Program-made: the position numbers and the translations under genes
Source of the DNA: Symbiodinium natans
Taxonomy: Eukaryota > Sar > Dinophyceae > Suessiales > Symbiodiniaceae
Direction: 5' to 3'
DNA length: 35,000 nt
Assembly: GCA_905221605.1 (NCBI GenBank)
Contig: CAJNDS010000336.1
Location: 367,501-402,500 of the forward strand
Part shown: positions 27,870 through 34,740 of the stretch, in pieces
Layout: every line of letters starts with the position of its first letter
How positions within the stretch are numbered: the stretch's first letter is position 1
The notes under the pieces: generated by a model
What the model was told of the DNA's origin: nothing
Seen by the model: the letters and a program-made list of their open reading frames with translations, nothing else
Database searches by the model: none

Positions 27870-27933
27870 CACTGGGGTCCCGAATGCCACCGCCCCAGCT
27901 GTCACAGTGGGCCCACCATTGCCGCTTGAAGGC
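27870..27933 (-). CDS. WWxxC/RDP module copy 1, central exon
   Basis: Reads AFKRQWWAHCDSWGGGIRDP then S plus one base. Acceptor CCAAG|GCC; donor AGTG|GCGGAC (GC type). The WWAHCDSWGGGIRDP core is the diagnostic part of the module and aligns without gaps to WWRWCEAYGNGWRDP of copy 2. W, C, G and RDP are invariant between the two. Confidence 0.8.
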
Positions 27934-27947
27934 CTTGGTTGGAGCTT

Positions 27948-28088
27948 CGGGTTTGGGGTTTGGGGTTTGTGGTTTAGGGTTTGGGGTTTGGGGTTTAGGG
28001 TTTGGGGTTTAGGGTTTGGGGTTTAGGGTTTGGGGTTTAGGGTGGAGGGTGGAGGGTTTATGGTTTACGGCTGGTGGGTTTAGGGTTC
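27948..28088 (+). repeat. TTTGGGG/TTTAGGG array with GGGTGGA variants
   Basis: About 18 mixed units between the two module exons. Open frames through it are artefacts. Confidence 0.85.
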
Positions 28089-28134
28089 TTTCAACACGAA
28101 GGGCTACGAAACCTCTGCTTGCGACATGGTGGGC

Positions 28135-28214
28135 ACTCGACTGCCGCTTTCGTTCCTTCACGGCATTCACCAACTCCTGCAGCAGGAATGCCCGTCGCAG
28201 CCTACTGTAGGAGC
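28135..28214 (-). CDS. WWxxC/RDP module copy 1, first exon
   Basis: Reads SYSRLRRAFLLQELVNAVKE then RKRQSS; donor AGT|GCCCAC (GC). It joins in phase to AFKRQWW. From ELV to WW there are exactly 21 residues, as in copy 2. The exon begins directly at the end of an M3 element (TTATGAAG|GC); a later start at CTGCAG|GAG (ELVNA...) is possible. Confidence 0.7.
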
Positions 28215-28312
28215 CTTCATAACTAGAACAGGGTTTGGAATTATTATAGTATATTTAGAAAGGGACCATAAGGGAACATTGTTAGCAACTATCCCGCTCC
28301 CTATATTATACC
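28215..28312. mobile_element. MITE-like element, family M3, copy 2, abutting an exon
   Basis: Contains ATAACTAGAACAGGGTTTGG, GGGACCATAAGGGAAC and CCCTATATTATA, as in the copies at 14226-14333 and 32012-32118. On the minus strand it terminates CTAGTTATGAAG and the open reading frame of the next exon begins at the following base, so the element may supply the acceptor. Confidence 0.65.
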
Positions 28313-28319
28313 ATCAACC

Positions 28320-28575
28320 CTAAACCCAAAATTGAGCCCTAGACGCCCCTATAAACCCAACCTCCCAAGCCGTAATGAACCTTACAAAAAGCCCAGACCC
28401 CTAAACCCTGAACATGAACCCTGAACCCTCAACCCAATACCCTAAATCCCATAAGTTTGACGGAACCCCAAGAAACCTACATGAACCCTGAACCCTCAAC
28501 CCTAAACCCTAAATCCTAAATCCTATAAGTCTTAAGGAACCCCAAGAAACCTACATGAACCCTGCAACCTAATTG
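28320..28575 (-). repeat. degenerate CCCTAAA DNA with a duplicated CCCAAGAAACCTACATGAAC block
   Basis: The 20-mer CCCAAGAAACCTACATGAAC occurs at about 28467 and 28541, each preceded by CCTAAATCC, so this is a tandem duplication of about 74 bp. No exon. Confidence 0.6.
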
Positions 28576-28581
28576 GAAGGC

Positions 28582-28668
28582 CTTGAGCTTCGGGCCGGCC
28601 ATGAGATGTCCCATCAGTACCATTTTCGGGATGAGGGCGTTAGGGAGCTCAGAGTGTTTCGGGAAAAC
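28582..28668 (-). CDS. candidate exon, unrecognised protein, 29 codons
   Basis: Reads VFPKHSELPNALIPKMVLMG then HLMAGPKLK, whole codons between CTTGCAG|GTT and a GC donor (CTCAAG|GCCTTC). Both boundaries match the confirmed exons. It lies directly upstream, in coding sense, of the module copy 1 exons and may belong to the same gene. Confidence 0.6.
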
Positions 28669-28915
28669 CTGCAAGTGTGTGCCGGAAACCTTCAGCATCA
28701 AAACCCTAAACCCCGAGCCCCGAAACCCTGCTTGTAACTCTCAATTTGCTTGGGGTTTCTTGTCGTCCTAATCCCTTGGGGCTCCCCTGAACCCTCAACC
28801 CTAAACATCAAACCCCTACACCTCAACCCTCTAGTTTACACTCACTAGGGCTGAGAGTTTGGTCAACCCTAAGCCCGATCCCGCTGGTCTCATCAACCCC
28901 CAAATCCTTAAGCTC

Positions 28916-29050
28916 TACTTGGAGGTTCATGCTACTTATTAACCACTTATAAGTGTACTACTTATGACCATATTCCGGCACTTAGAAGGTTTATAAGCGG
29001 GTTATAAGTACAGTTACTATTGGTTAAGAAGTACCATGAACCTCCAAGTA
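28916..29050. mobile_element. MITE-like element, family M1, copy 3
   Basis: TACTTGGAGGTTCATGCTAC at the left end; the same outer sequence reverse-complemented at the right (GTACCATGAACCTCCAAGTA). The interior has TTATAAG/CTTATAA blocks. The best-preserved copy: the last 13 bp of the termini match perfectly. Confidence 0.8.
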
Positions 29051-29189
29051 GCCCTTAGAAGCCTAAACCCAAGGTTGCCGGGTCAAAATCCCTAAGCCCT
29101 GAAACTCTGAGATCCCTAGAAGCCCTACTGTAGAAGCCCCTAAAACCCCGAAACCCCCCAGAGCCCTAAAAACCCAAAAACCCAAAACC

Positions 29190-29282
29190 CAAAACCCTAA
29201 ACCCTAACCCCTAAACCCTAAACCCTAAACCCTAAACCCTAAACCCTAAACCCTAAACCCTAAACCCTAAACCCTAACCCTT
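29190..29282 (-). repeat. CCCTAAA telomeric array
   Basis: About 12 heptamers, left of the candidate exon at 29289-29351. Confidence 0.95.
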
Positions 29283-29288
29283 CAGCAC

Positions 29289-29351
29289 CTCGTGCCACCA
29301 GATCTGGTCCCGCTGTAGAGTCTGGCTCAAGTAGGGCGTCGGTGCAGGCAC
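29289..29351 (-). CDS. candidate exon, unrecognised protein
   Basis: Twenty-one whole codons: VPAPTPYLSQTLQRDQIWWH then E, between CTGGAG|GTG and a GT donor (CACGAG|GTGCTG). CCCTAAA on the left and TTTAGGG on the right. The frame is open beyond both proposed ends (starts KAQVLE). Confidence 0.55.
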
Positions 29352-29365
29352 CTCCAGCACTTGGG

Positions 29366-29545
29366 CTTTAGGGGGGTTTAGGGTTTAGGGTTTAGGGGTT
29401 TAGGGGTTTAGGGGTTTAGGGGTTTAGGGTTTAGGGTTTAGGGTTTAGGGTTTAGGGTTTAGGGTTTAGGGTTTAGGGCTTAGGGTGTATTGAGGGTTGA
29501 GGGTTGGGGGGTTTAGGGTTTAGGGTTTAGGGTTTAGGGTTTGTC
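29366..29545 (+). repeat. TTTAGGGG/TTTAGGG array
   Basis: About 23 units, right of the exon 29289-29351. To its right the island 29545-29630 reads TIRKHESLEQVKKGGGAQG on the minus strand (weak candidate). Confidence 0.9.
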
Positions 29546-29662
29546 TCATTAGGCACCCTTGTGCGCCACCCCCCTTCTTGACCTGTTCAAGGCTTTCGTG
29601 CTTTCTGATCGTGTTCATTCATGCTTAAAACCCTAAACCCTAAACCGGAACGAAGGCCCTGC

Positions 29663-29712
29663 CCGAAGGCTCCAGAGCTCGAGTTTGCCGTTCGGGGTGA
29701 TCAGGGGCCTCC
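29663..29712 (-). CDS. candidate exon, unrecognised protein
   Basis: Reads RPLITPNGKLELWSLR (two bases of a split codon first), with a GC donor (CTTCGG|GCAGGG). The acceptor lies in a 14-bp sequence, GGGGCCTCCTGAAG-like, present twice in tandem, which gives two alternative AG sites. The + strand is open over the same stretch. Confidence 0.4.
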
Positions 29713-29780
29713 CTTCAGGAGGCCCCTTCAGGAGGTGGCTGGCGCCTCATCCTGGGACGACGTACCACCCCAGAAAGGGG

Positions 29781-29901
29781 AACTTGGAGGTTCATGGTAC
29801 TTACTAACCAATCAGAACTGGACTTGCAACTGCACTTATAGCCATAGAAGGGTCATAAGTACAGTTATAAGTGGTTGATGCGTACCAAGAACCTCCAAAG
29901 T
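29781..29901. mobile_element. MITE-like element, family M1, copy 4
   Basis: AACTTGGAGGTTCATGGTAC left and, on the other strand, ACTTTGGAGGTTCTTGGTAC right. A TTTAGGG array begins within 10 bp of its right end. Confidence 0.75.
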
Positions 29902-29907
29902 ATAATT

Positions 29908-30070
29908 AGGGTTTAGGGTTTAGGGTTTAGGGTTTAGGGTTTAGGGTTTAGGGTTTAGGGTTTAGGGTTTAGGGTTTAGGGTTTAGGCTCTAGGGTTTAG
30001 GGTTTAGGGTTTAGGGTTTAGGGTTTAGGGTTTAGGGTTTAGGGTTTAGGGTTTAGGGTTTAGGGTTTAG
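29908..30070 (+). repeat. TTTAGGG telomeric array
   Basis: About 22 nearly perfect heptamers. Confidence 0.95.
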
Positions 30071-30138
30071 GGCTAGAGCTAAAGGGGTTGAGTTCTTAGG
30101 GCTTAGGGGTGTTCCAGGATGCCTAAGATGTCAACAGC

Positions 30139-30186
30139 TGCTGGCAAATTGGGCAATCTCGGTCCTTCCCCGTCAGATCCAAAACT
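30139..30186 (-). CDS. candidate exon with a C-x2-C (RING-like) pair
   Basis: Reads VLDLTGKDRDCPICQQ plus a split codon, up to a GC donor (CAGCA|GCTGTT); acceptor TTCAAG. D-C-P-I-C-x-x-x-L resembles the first cysteine pair of RING or other zinc-binding domains, but the remaining ligands were not found, so a domain call is tentative. Two other minus frames and one + frame are also open. Confidence 0.4.
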
Positions 30187-30197
30187 CTTGAAAGCCC

Positions 30198-30310
30198 TAG
30201 GCCCTAGCCCTAAACCCTAAACCCTAAACCCTAAACCCTAAACCCTAAACCCTAAACCCTAAACCCTAAACCCTAAACCCTAAACCCTAAACCCTAAACC
30301 CTAAACCCTG
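30198..30310 (-). repeat. CCCTAAA telomeric array
   Basis: About 16 perfect heptamers. Confidence 0.95.
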
Positions 30311-30680
30311 AAGCAAGCTCACTTACACTGCTAGGTGCACATCCCCCGGCTTGGGCCACTACCCTTAGTTCAGGCATATGCCATGATTCGTAATCAGGAC
30401 CCCTATACCTTAAATCATATTCGAGGGTTAAGGGTTTAGGGTTTAGGGTTTAGGGTTTTGGGTTTTGGGTTTTGGGTTTTGGGTTTTGGGTGTTGGGTTT
30501 AGGGATCCTATATACATTAAGGTACTTTCGTTAACTATGGGGTATTGGGCTTTTGGGGATGCTTTGTGTACTATGTAAAGAACACAACCAGCCCTCATGA
30601 AATGGGAAAGGCCAAACCCTGCCCCTAAAAACTAAACCCTAAACCCTAAACCCTAAACCCCAAGCCCTAAGCCCTCAACC
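30310..30680. other. unique islands and short variant arrays
   Basis: Island 30312-30425 (minus strand has CCTAGCAGT|GTAAGTGAGC, a GT donor-like site), TTTAGGG then GGGTTTT units (30430-30495), an AT-richer stretch (30500-30600) and a short CCCTAAA tract (30630-30675). No exon assigned. Confidence 0.5.
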
Positions 30681-30714
30681 ACAAGAGCACGCGCGGTGCC
30701 AGCCCGGCCCATGG

Positions 30715-30765
30715 GACACTGGCGCCTCCGGCACAGATTTCGACTCCTCAGCCGACGTCTGAGCG
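30715..30765 (-). CDS. possible exon after module copy 2
   Basis: Reads TSAEESKSVPE between GCTCAG and a GC donor (CCGGAG|GCGCCA), phase 0 at both ends, so it could follow the exon at 31300-31365 directly. No signature; other frames are open. Confidence 0.35.
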
Positions 30766-30769
30766 CGGT

Positions 30770-30970
30770 TTAGGATTTAGAGTTTGGGGTTTCGGGCTTA
30801 GGGTTTAGGGGTTTAGGGTTGAGGGTTTAGGGTTTAGGGGTTGGGTTCAGGGTTTAGGGGTTAGGGTGTAGGGGTTTAGGGTTTGGGGTTTAGGGTTTAG
30901 GGCCAGGGTTTAGGGTTTAGGGCTTAGGGCTTAGGGTTTAGGGTTTAGGGTTTAGGGTTTAGGGTTTAGG
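30770..30970 (+). repeat. TTTAGGG array, mixed
   Basis: About 27 units with GGTTGAG, TTTAGGGG and CTTAGGG variants. Confidence 0.85.
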
Positions 30971-31069
30971 GCCACGATCCTTAAACCCTCAAGCCAAGAT
31001 GGGGCTACTAGGCCCTATCATCCCCATGATGAACCCTAATTATAAGGGCCCCTTTTTTGGGGGGGTTAT

Positions 31070-31260
31070 AGGGCCCTAAACCCTAAACCCTAAACCCTAA
31101 ACCCTAAACTCTCGAAACCTCACCGGAACCTCCACCCGAACTGCCCCCCCCCCCCCCCCGATCATCCACGAAGCCCAACCAGCAGAAGCCTCAACCCTAA
31201 ACCCTAAACCCTCAACCCTAAACCTTGAACCCTAAACCCTGAACCTGGCCCGAAACCCTA
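31070..31260 (-). repeat. CCCTAAA arrays split by a C-run
   Basis: Heptamers at 31076-31110 and 31190-31262, separated by a unique stretch and a 16-C run (31144-31159). They lie left of the module exon 31300-31365. Confidence 0.85.
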
Positions 31261-31299
31261 AACCCTTCAGCCAAGGCCGGCTGAGCCCGTCACAACGGC

Positions 31300-31365
31300 C
31301 TCAAAGAACTGCTGGATGAAGCGGGCGTGGTGACGCTTGGGGTCTCGCCAGCCGTTTCCATACGC
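31300..31365 (-). CDS. WWxxC/RDP module copy 2, third exon
   Basis: Twenty-two whole codons: AYGNGWRDPKRHHARFIQQF then FE. Acceptor AGCGAG|GCG; donor GAG|GCCGTT (GC). The preceding donor is TGCGAG|GCT, so GCGAGGC (7 bp) is repeated at both ends of the 951-bp intron. Aligns with copy 1 over RDP, RH and the F-x2-F(F/L) helix. Confidence 0.8.
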
Positions 31366-31403
31366 CTCGCTTCGAAGCTTCAGTCGCAGCTTAGGATTGT
31401 TCA

Positions 31404-31475
31404 GGGTTTAGGATTTAGGGTTTAGGGTGTAGGGTTTAGGGTTTAGGGATTAGGGTTCAGGGTTTAGGATTTAGG
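31404..31475 (+). repeat. TTTAGGG/TTCAGGG array
   Basis: About ten units with variants, immediately upstream (coding sense) of the exon at 31300-31365. Confidence 0.85.
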
Positions 31476-31479
31476 GCCC

Positions 31480-31915
31480 TCGTTCGTGAGCACTTAAACT
31501 CTGCCTTCACGAGCGCTCTGTGCGTTCAATAGCAAATCTCTCTGCACTTATACCTTACCACAAGTCACCCCGAACCCTTGAAACCCTGATGCCTAAGACT
31601 AAAACTATATAGGGTTTACTCCAATCCCTGTTAAGGACTGCTAGTATAAGGGTGAATCCCCCTCTCAAGCAATCTCAGCCCCGTGCACACAACCTGTAGG
31701 TATGAGGATGCTACATGCCAAGTTTCAAGGTTTCGTTCTTTGGGGTGCGTATTGCAGTCGATCTTACGGGCCCCACTCACCAACAAAAGGCAATATAAAC
31801 CCTGCCTCCCAATGTAGCATTGGGGCGGTGGGAGCTCCTCTAGGTTGACCCCTTAAACCCTCTGAATAACGTTCCTACAATGCCCAAGAAGGGAAAAGAG
31901 ATCGTTTCCCAGGGT
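31480..31915. other. unique intronic DNA with an M2 half-element
   Basis: TTAAGGACTGCTAGTATAAG at 31630-31650 is one arm of the M2 family without its partner. Short minus frames (for example LLLNAQSAREG near 31490-31530) are not assigned, because the flanking module exons join each other in frame. No other structure was recognised. Confidence 0.5.
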
Positions 31916-32011
31916 GGCCCTAAACCCTAAACCCTAAAATCTAAACCCTAAACCCTAAACCCTGGCTTCTTCCTGTGCGCCTGAAGGGCTGGGAAAGTCG
32001 AATACAGGCGC

Positions 32012-32118
32012 CTCAATAACTAGAATAGGGTTTTGGGGGCGGCTCCTGGGCCACTGTATAACAATGGAGGGGTTGTCGGGGAATGCTATTAGTAACTATA
32101 CTGACCCCGACGTTAGGG
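32012..32118. mobile_element. MITE-like element, family M3, copy 3
   Basis: AATAACTAGAATAGGGTTTT at the left, then AGTAACTATACTGACCCC as in the other copies; the centre is GC-richer and diverged. Its minus-strand end is TTATTGAG|GCG, again splice-acceptor-like, with an open stretch (APVFDFPSPSGAQEEA) beyond. Here the flanking module exons join each other, so that stretch is probably intronic. Confidence 0.6.
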
Positions 32119-32177
32119 TCATGGAATTGCGGGGTCGGGGCGGGGGGGGGGGGGGGCTAGGGTTTGGGTTTTGGGTC

Positions 32178-32285
32178 TAAACCCTAAACCCCAAACCCTA
32201 AACCCCAAACCCTAAACCCTAAATCTTAAACCCTAAACCCTAACCCCTAAACCCTAAACCCTAAACCCTAAACCCTAAACCCTGT
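32178..32285 (-). repeat. CCCTAAA telomeric array
   Basis: About 15 heptamers with CCCCAAA variants, left of the module exon 32317-32368. A 15-G run lies just before it (32142-32156). Confidence 0.9.
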
Positions 32286-32316
32286 TTAGCTTGGGGTTAG
32301 GGGTGCCCATGGGAGC

Positions 32317-32368
32317 CTCGCACCACCGCCACCACAAAAGGCGCATCTCATCACCGTGCCGCTGAAGC
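32317..32368 (-). CDS. WWxxC/RDP module copy 2, central exon
   Basis: One base completing a codon, then LQRHGDEMRLLWWRWCE. Acceptor CGGCAG|GCT; donor TGCGAG|GCTCCC (GC). Joined sequence VKRLQRHGDEM at the 5' side and WWRWCEAYGNGWRDP at the 3' side. It is the counterpart of AFKRQWWAHCD in copy 1. Confidence 0.8.
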
Positions 32369-32402
32369 CTGCCGGCAGGGTTTAGGGTTTCGGGTTTAGG
32401 GC

Positions 32403-32505
32403 CTAAACCCTAAACCCTACCCTAAGCCCTAAGCCCTAAGCCTTAAACCCTAGACCCTAAACCCTAAACCCTAAACCCTAAACCCTAAACCCTAAACCCT
32501 GACAT
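32403..32505 (-). repeat. CCCTAAG/CCCTAAA array
   Basis: About 14 heptamers. Confidence 0.9.
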
Positions 32506-33200
32506 GTTAAAAAAGTTCAGGGCTTAGGGTACAGGGTTTAAGGCGGAGGGGAGCCTGGAAGAGCCGCAGAAAAGTCGGCGGTTGAAGGCTGAGAGCTTTT
32601 GGTTTCGACATCTAGGTATAGGTATCAGGGTCGAGGGTGTACAGGCTTGGGGGCTTAGGGGGCGCAGGGGCTTCGGGGCTGAGGGGCTTCGGGCTTAGGC
32701 CTTAGGGCGAAGGGTTTACGGTTTGGGGTCTGAGCCTGAACTCCAAAGAAGCACTGGCCTCTTGACTTTGGTGACAAGCTCTGCATGCGCCGCACCTCAA
32801 ACGAAGCTCAGCATGCGAAGCTGAGAGCCCGAATGTCGCAAATCCGCAATCTCTGCCATCCCAGCAATGATCCGAAGCACGAAGAGTATGGTATAGGGTT
32901 CCAGGTTTAGGGTTCAGGATTAAGGGTTTGGTGATGATTTCCTCTGCCCACAAGTCCTATAGGTCAGAAGCACCACCCGAATGCGCAACCGCTGCCCTCC
33001 AAGCAGCGATCGTCGTCGTCCCCCAAGGGGTGGGAGGAGAGCCTCTCGCCTTCTGAGCGAAGGTTTCGGGGTTGGGATTTCGGGTTTAGGGTTCAGGATC
33101 GGAGGTTTAGGGTCCAGGGAGTTAGGGGTTAGGGCCTCCTGGGTTTAGGATTTCAGGGCTCGGAGCAGGAAACTGTTGGGGGGAGGCCCAAGATGAAATC
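32500..33200. other. degenerate repeat DNA flanking the module exon, with one weak exon candidate
   Basis: Decayed TTTAGGG-like DNA at 32515-32720 and 33060-33170. The island 32980-33060 reads GERLSSHPLGDDDDRCLEG on the minus strand, but another minus frame is open as well. Confidence 0.45.
32759..32795 (-). CDS. WWxxC/RDP module copy 2, first exon
   Basis: Reads AAHAELVTKVK plus a split codon; donor AAGAG|GCCAGT (GC). It joins as ELVTKVKRLQRHGDEM. The acceptor may be TTTGAG|GT (32795) or GCATGCAG|AG (32780); both give the same phase. The aligned start ELVxxVK matches copy 1. Confidence 0.65.
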
Positions 33201-33207
33201 TTCGGGC

Positions 33208-33293
33208 TTGGGAATCCCCAAAAGCATCGAAAGTGCCGCAGTCATGGAAGATAGCTGCCTTCGTCGATAGCATCCGGAAGGGGGACGCGTGGC
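33208..33293 (-). CDS. candidate exon, unrecognised protein
   Basis: Reads ATRPPSGCYRRRQLSSMTAA then LSMLLGIP plus a split codon; acceptor GTGCAG|GCC, donor CCCAA|GCCCGA (GC). The frame stays open past the donor. Possibly an upstream exon of the module gene. Confidence 0.4.
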
Positions 33294-33299
33294 CTGCAC

Positions 33300-33900
33300 G
33301 GTTTAAGGCTTGGGCTTGAGGAACTTTGAGGAAAACAGGAAACTAGGGGTTTTTACGGATTTAGGATTTTTTAGGGTTTAAAGCTTTAGGGTCCTCCTGG
33401 TCCGGGTTATAGGATTTTAGGACTTCAGGAAGCTGGGGTTTGAGGGTTTTAGGTTTTCAGGGTTCAAAGCTTTAGGGCCCTCCGGATGTGGGATTTATGG
33501 CTTCGGGTTTCAGGCCTGCCGCCCTGGGGAGGTTTGGGAGGCTGGAGGCCTTGTGTTCCTTCGGGGCGGTTGTGAGGCTCAAGATTGAACTCTGGGTACT
33601 CTGCGGATACTTAGGGCAACCCCTGCGGACGGGGCCCTTCAGGCCAAGGGCTAAAAGTTCAGGGTTTGGGCTTCCGTGTGCACGGCTTGCGCCAGAACAT
33701 TCTGAAAGGAGTTGGGCTTCAGGATCACTAGACAAATCAGGGGTTCAAAGGGCCCCTAAACCCTCAAGATCTGGGTCACCTTGGGGCTTCGGTTTTGGGG
33801 GTTAAGCTAAGGTTGAGGCACAACCCTGGCAACTTACCTGGACCTCAAACCTTGGGCCCTTGAAACCCTGAAACCCCCCTCCTCGTGAGAGATCCTTTGA
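33300..33900. other. decayed telomere-like DNA with open frames on both strands
   Basis: TTTTAGG-rich degenerate sequence to 33480, then a GC-rich stretch (33480-33800) open on both str ands for 85-105 codons. No protein family recognised, and the reading frames start in repeat-derived sequence, so coding status is doubtful. Confidence 0.4.
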
Positions 33901-34306
33901 CCAAAACAACAACTATCCTGCTCACTCTGTGAAAGCTTGCATGGTACAATATGGCCTGTGAGGGACTACAGCTCACTGAAGTCAGTACAGCTCCATGTGC
34001 TGCCAGTGCTGCTGTGCCGAGTCCAGCGCTGCCGCAAACGACATCCAGTTGCCAGTCGGCCAAAACAACTTCGTCCAGAGAACATCCCGAACACTTGTAC
34101 TTGCAGAGAGCCGGTATGCTTCTCGCTCTGAGGTCAGGAGCAGGACCAGCAGAAACGAAGTCACAAGGTCTCCCTCCTTGTGTTACAAGCAGCACAAAAA
34201 TTACCGCCTGGCAGCCCCTGGTCTCCCGTGCCGCATCTGGGAGGGGCAAAGAAACGCATGCCTGTGAGGTCAGCACTGCAAGCGGAAAAAGAACGAGGGG
34301 AAGCAT
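33901..34306 (-). CDS. unique block, possible secreted-type protein or spliced exons, doubtful
   Basis: A 400-bp unique block without telomeric units. From the ATG at 34306 the minus frame begins MLPLVLFPLAVLTSQACVSL, which looks like a signal peptide, and stays open beyond 33901. However, another minus frame (VTSFLLVLLLTSEREAYRL) and two + frames are open over much of the same block. The minus strand also contains two acceptor-like sites, TTTTTCCGCTTGCAG and TGCCCCTCCCAG. Reading as one long exon is one option; intronic DNA is another. Confidence 0.2.
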
Positions 34307-34369
34307 CAAGCCGTGTTTGGGTTAAGCCCTAAACCCCGAACCCTGAAACCTCCAAACCCTCAAGTCCGA

Positions 34370-34440
34370 CAGGAGGGCTGTCCTCGATCCCCATCGACCT
34401 GCTTCAGCTGCATTCAGAGGTTCCAGAGTGCCTTGGAGGG
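34370..34440 (-). other. unique island, weak exon candidate
   Basis: Minus frame LKQVDGDRGQPSCRT follows an AATGCAG site; the + strand is open too. TTTAGGG repeats lie to the right. Confidence 0.25.
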
Positions 34441-34444
34441 CTGG

Positions 34445-34626
34445 TTTGGTTTAGGGTTTAGGGTTTAGGGTTTAGGGTTTAGGGTCTAGGGTCTAGGGTC
34501 TAGGGTTTAGGGTTTAGGGTTTAGGGTTTAGGGTTTAGGGTTTAGGGTTTAGGGTTTCGGGTTTAGGGTTTAGGGTTTAGGGTCTAGGGTTTAGGGTTTG
34601 GGGTTTGGGGTTTAGGGTTTAGGGTT
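34445..34626 (+). repeat. TTTAGGG telomeric array
   Basis: About 25 heptamers with TCTAGGG and TTTGGGG variants, ending directly at an M2 half-element. Confidence 0.95.
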
Positions 34627-34740
34627 TGTCCCCGTTATACTAACAGTCCTCAATAGGGATTATAGTTGAGGTACCATAATGCCTCTTATATATCCCACAT
34701 AGAATAGAGTCCCTTAAAGGGACGCCTCAAAAAGGGTACC
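34627..34740. mobile_element. M2 half-element and shared AGAATAGARTCCC block
   Basis: CCCCGTTATACTAACAGTCC then TCAATAGGGATT is one M2 arm. Further right, ATAGAATAGAGTCCCTTAAA with GGGAC and GGGTACCCC is shared with 12273-12312, directly beside M2 copy 1. M2 and this block may therefore be parts of one larger element. Confidence 0.5.

Noticed and set aside
28016-28323. Plus-strand open frames of about 65 codons
   Set aside because: They start in TTTGGGG repeats and overlap a minus exon that aligns with the second module copy.
28583-28771. Plus-strand frame through 28583-28771
   Set aside because: The minus strand has a clean 29-codon exon with an AG|G acceptor and GC donor over the same bases.
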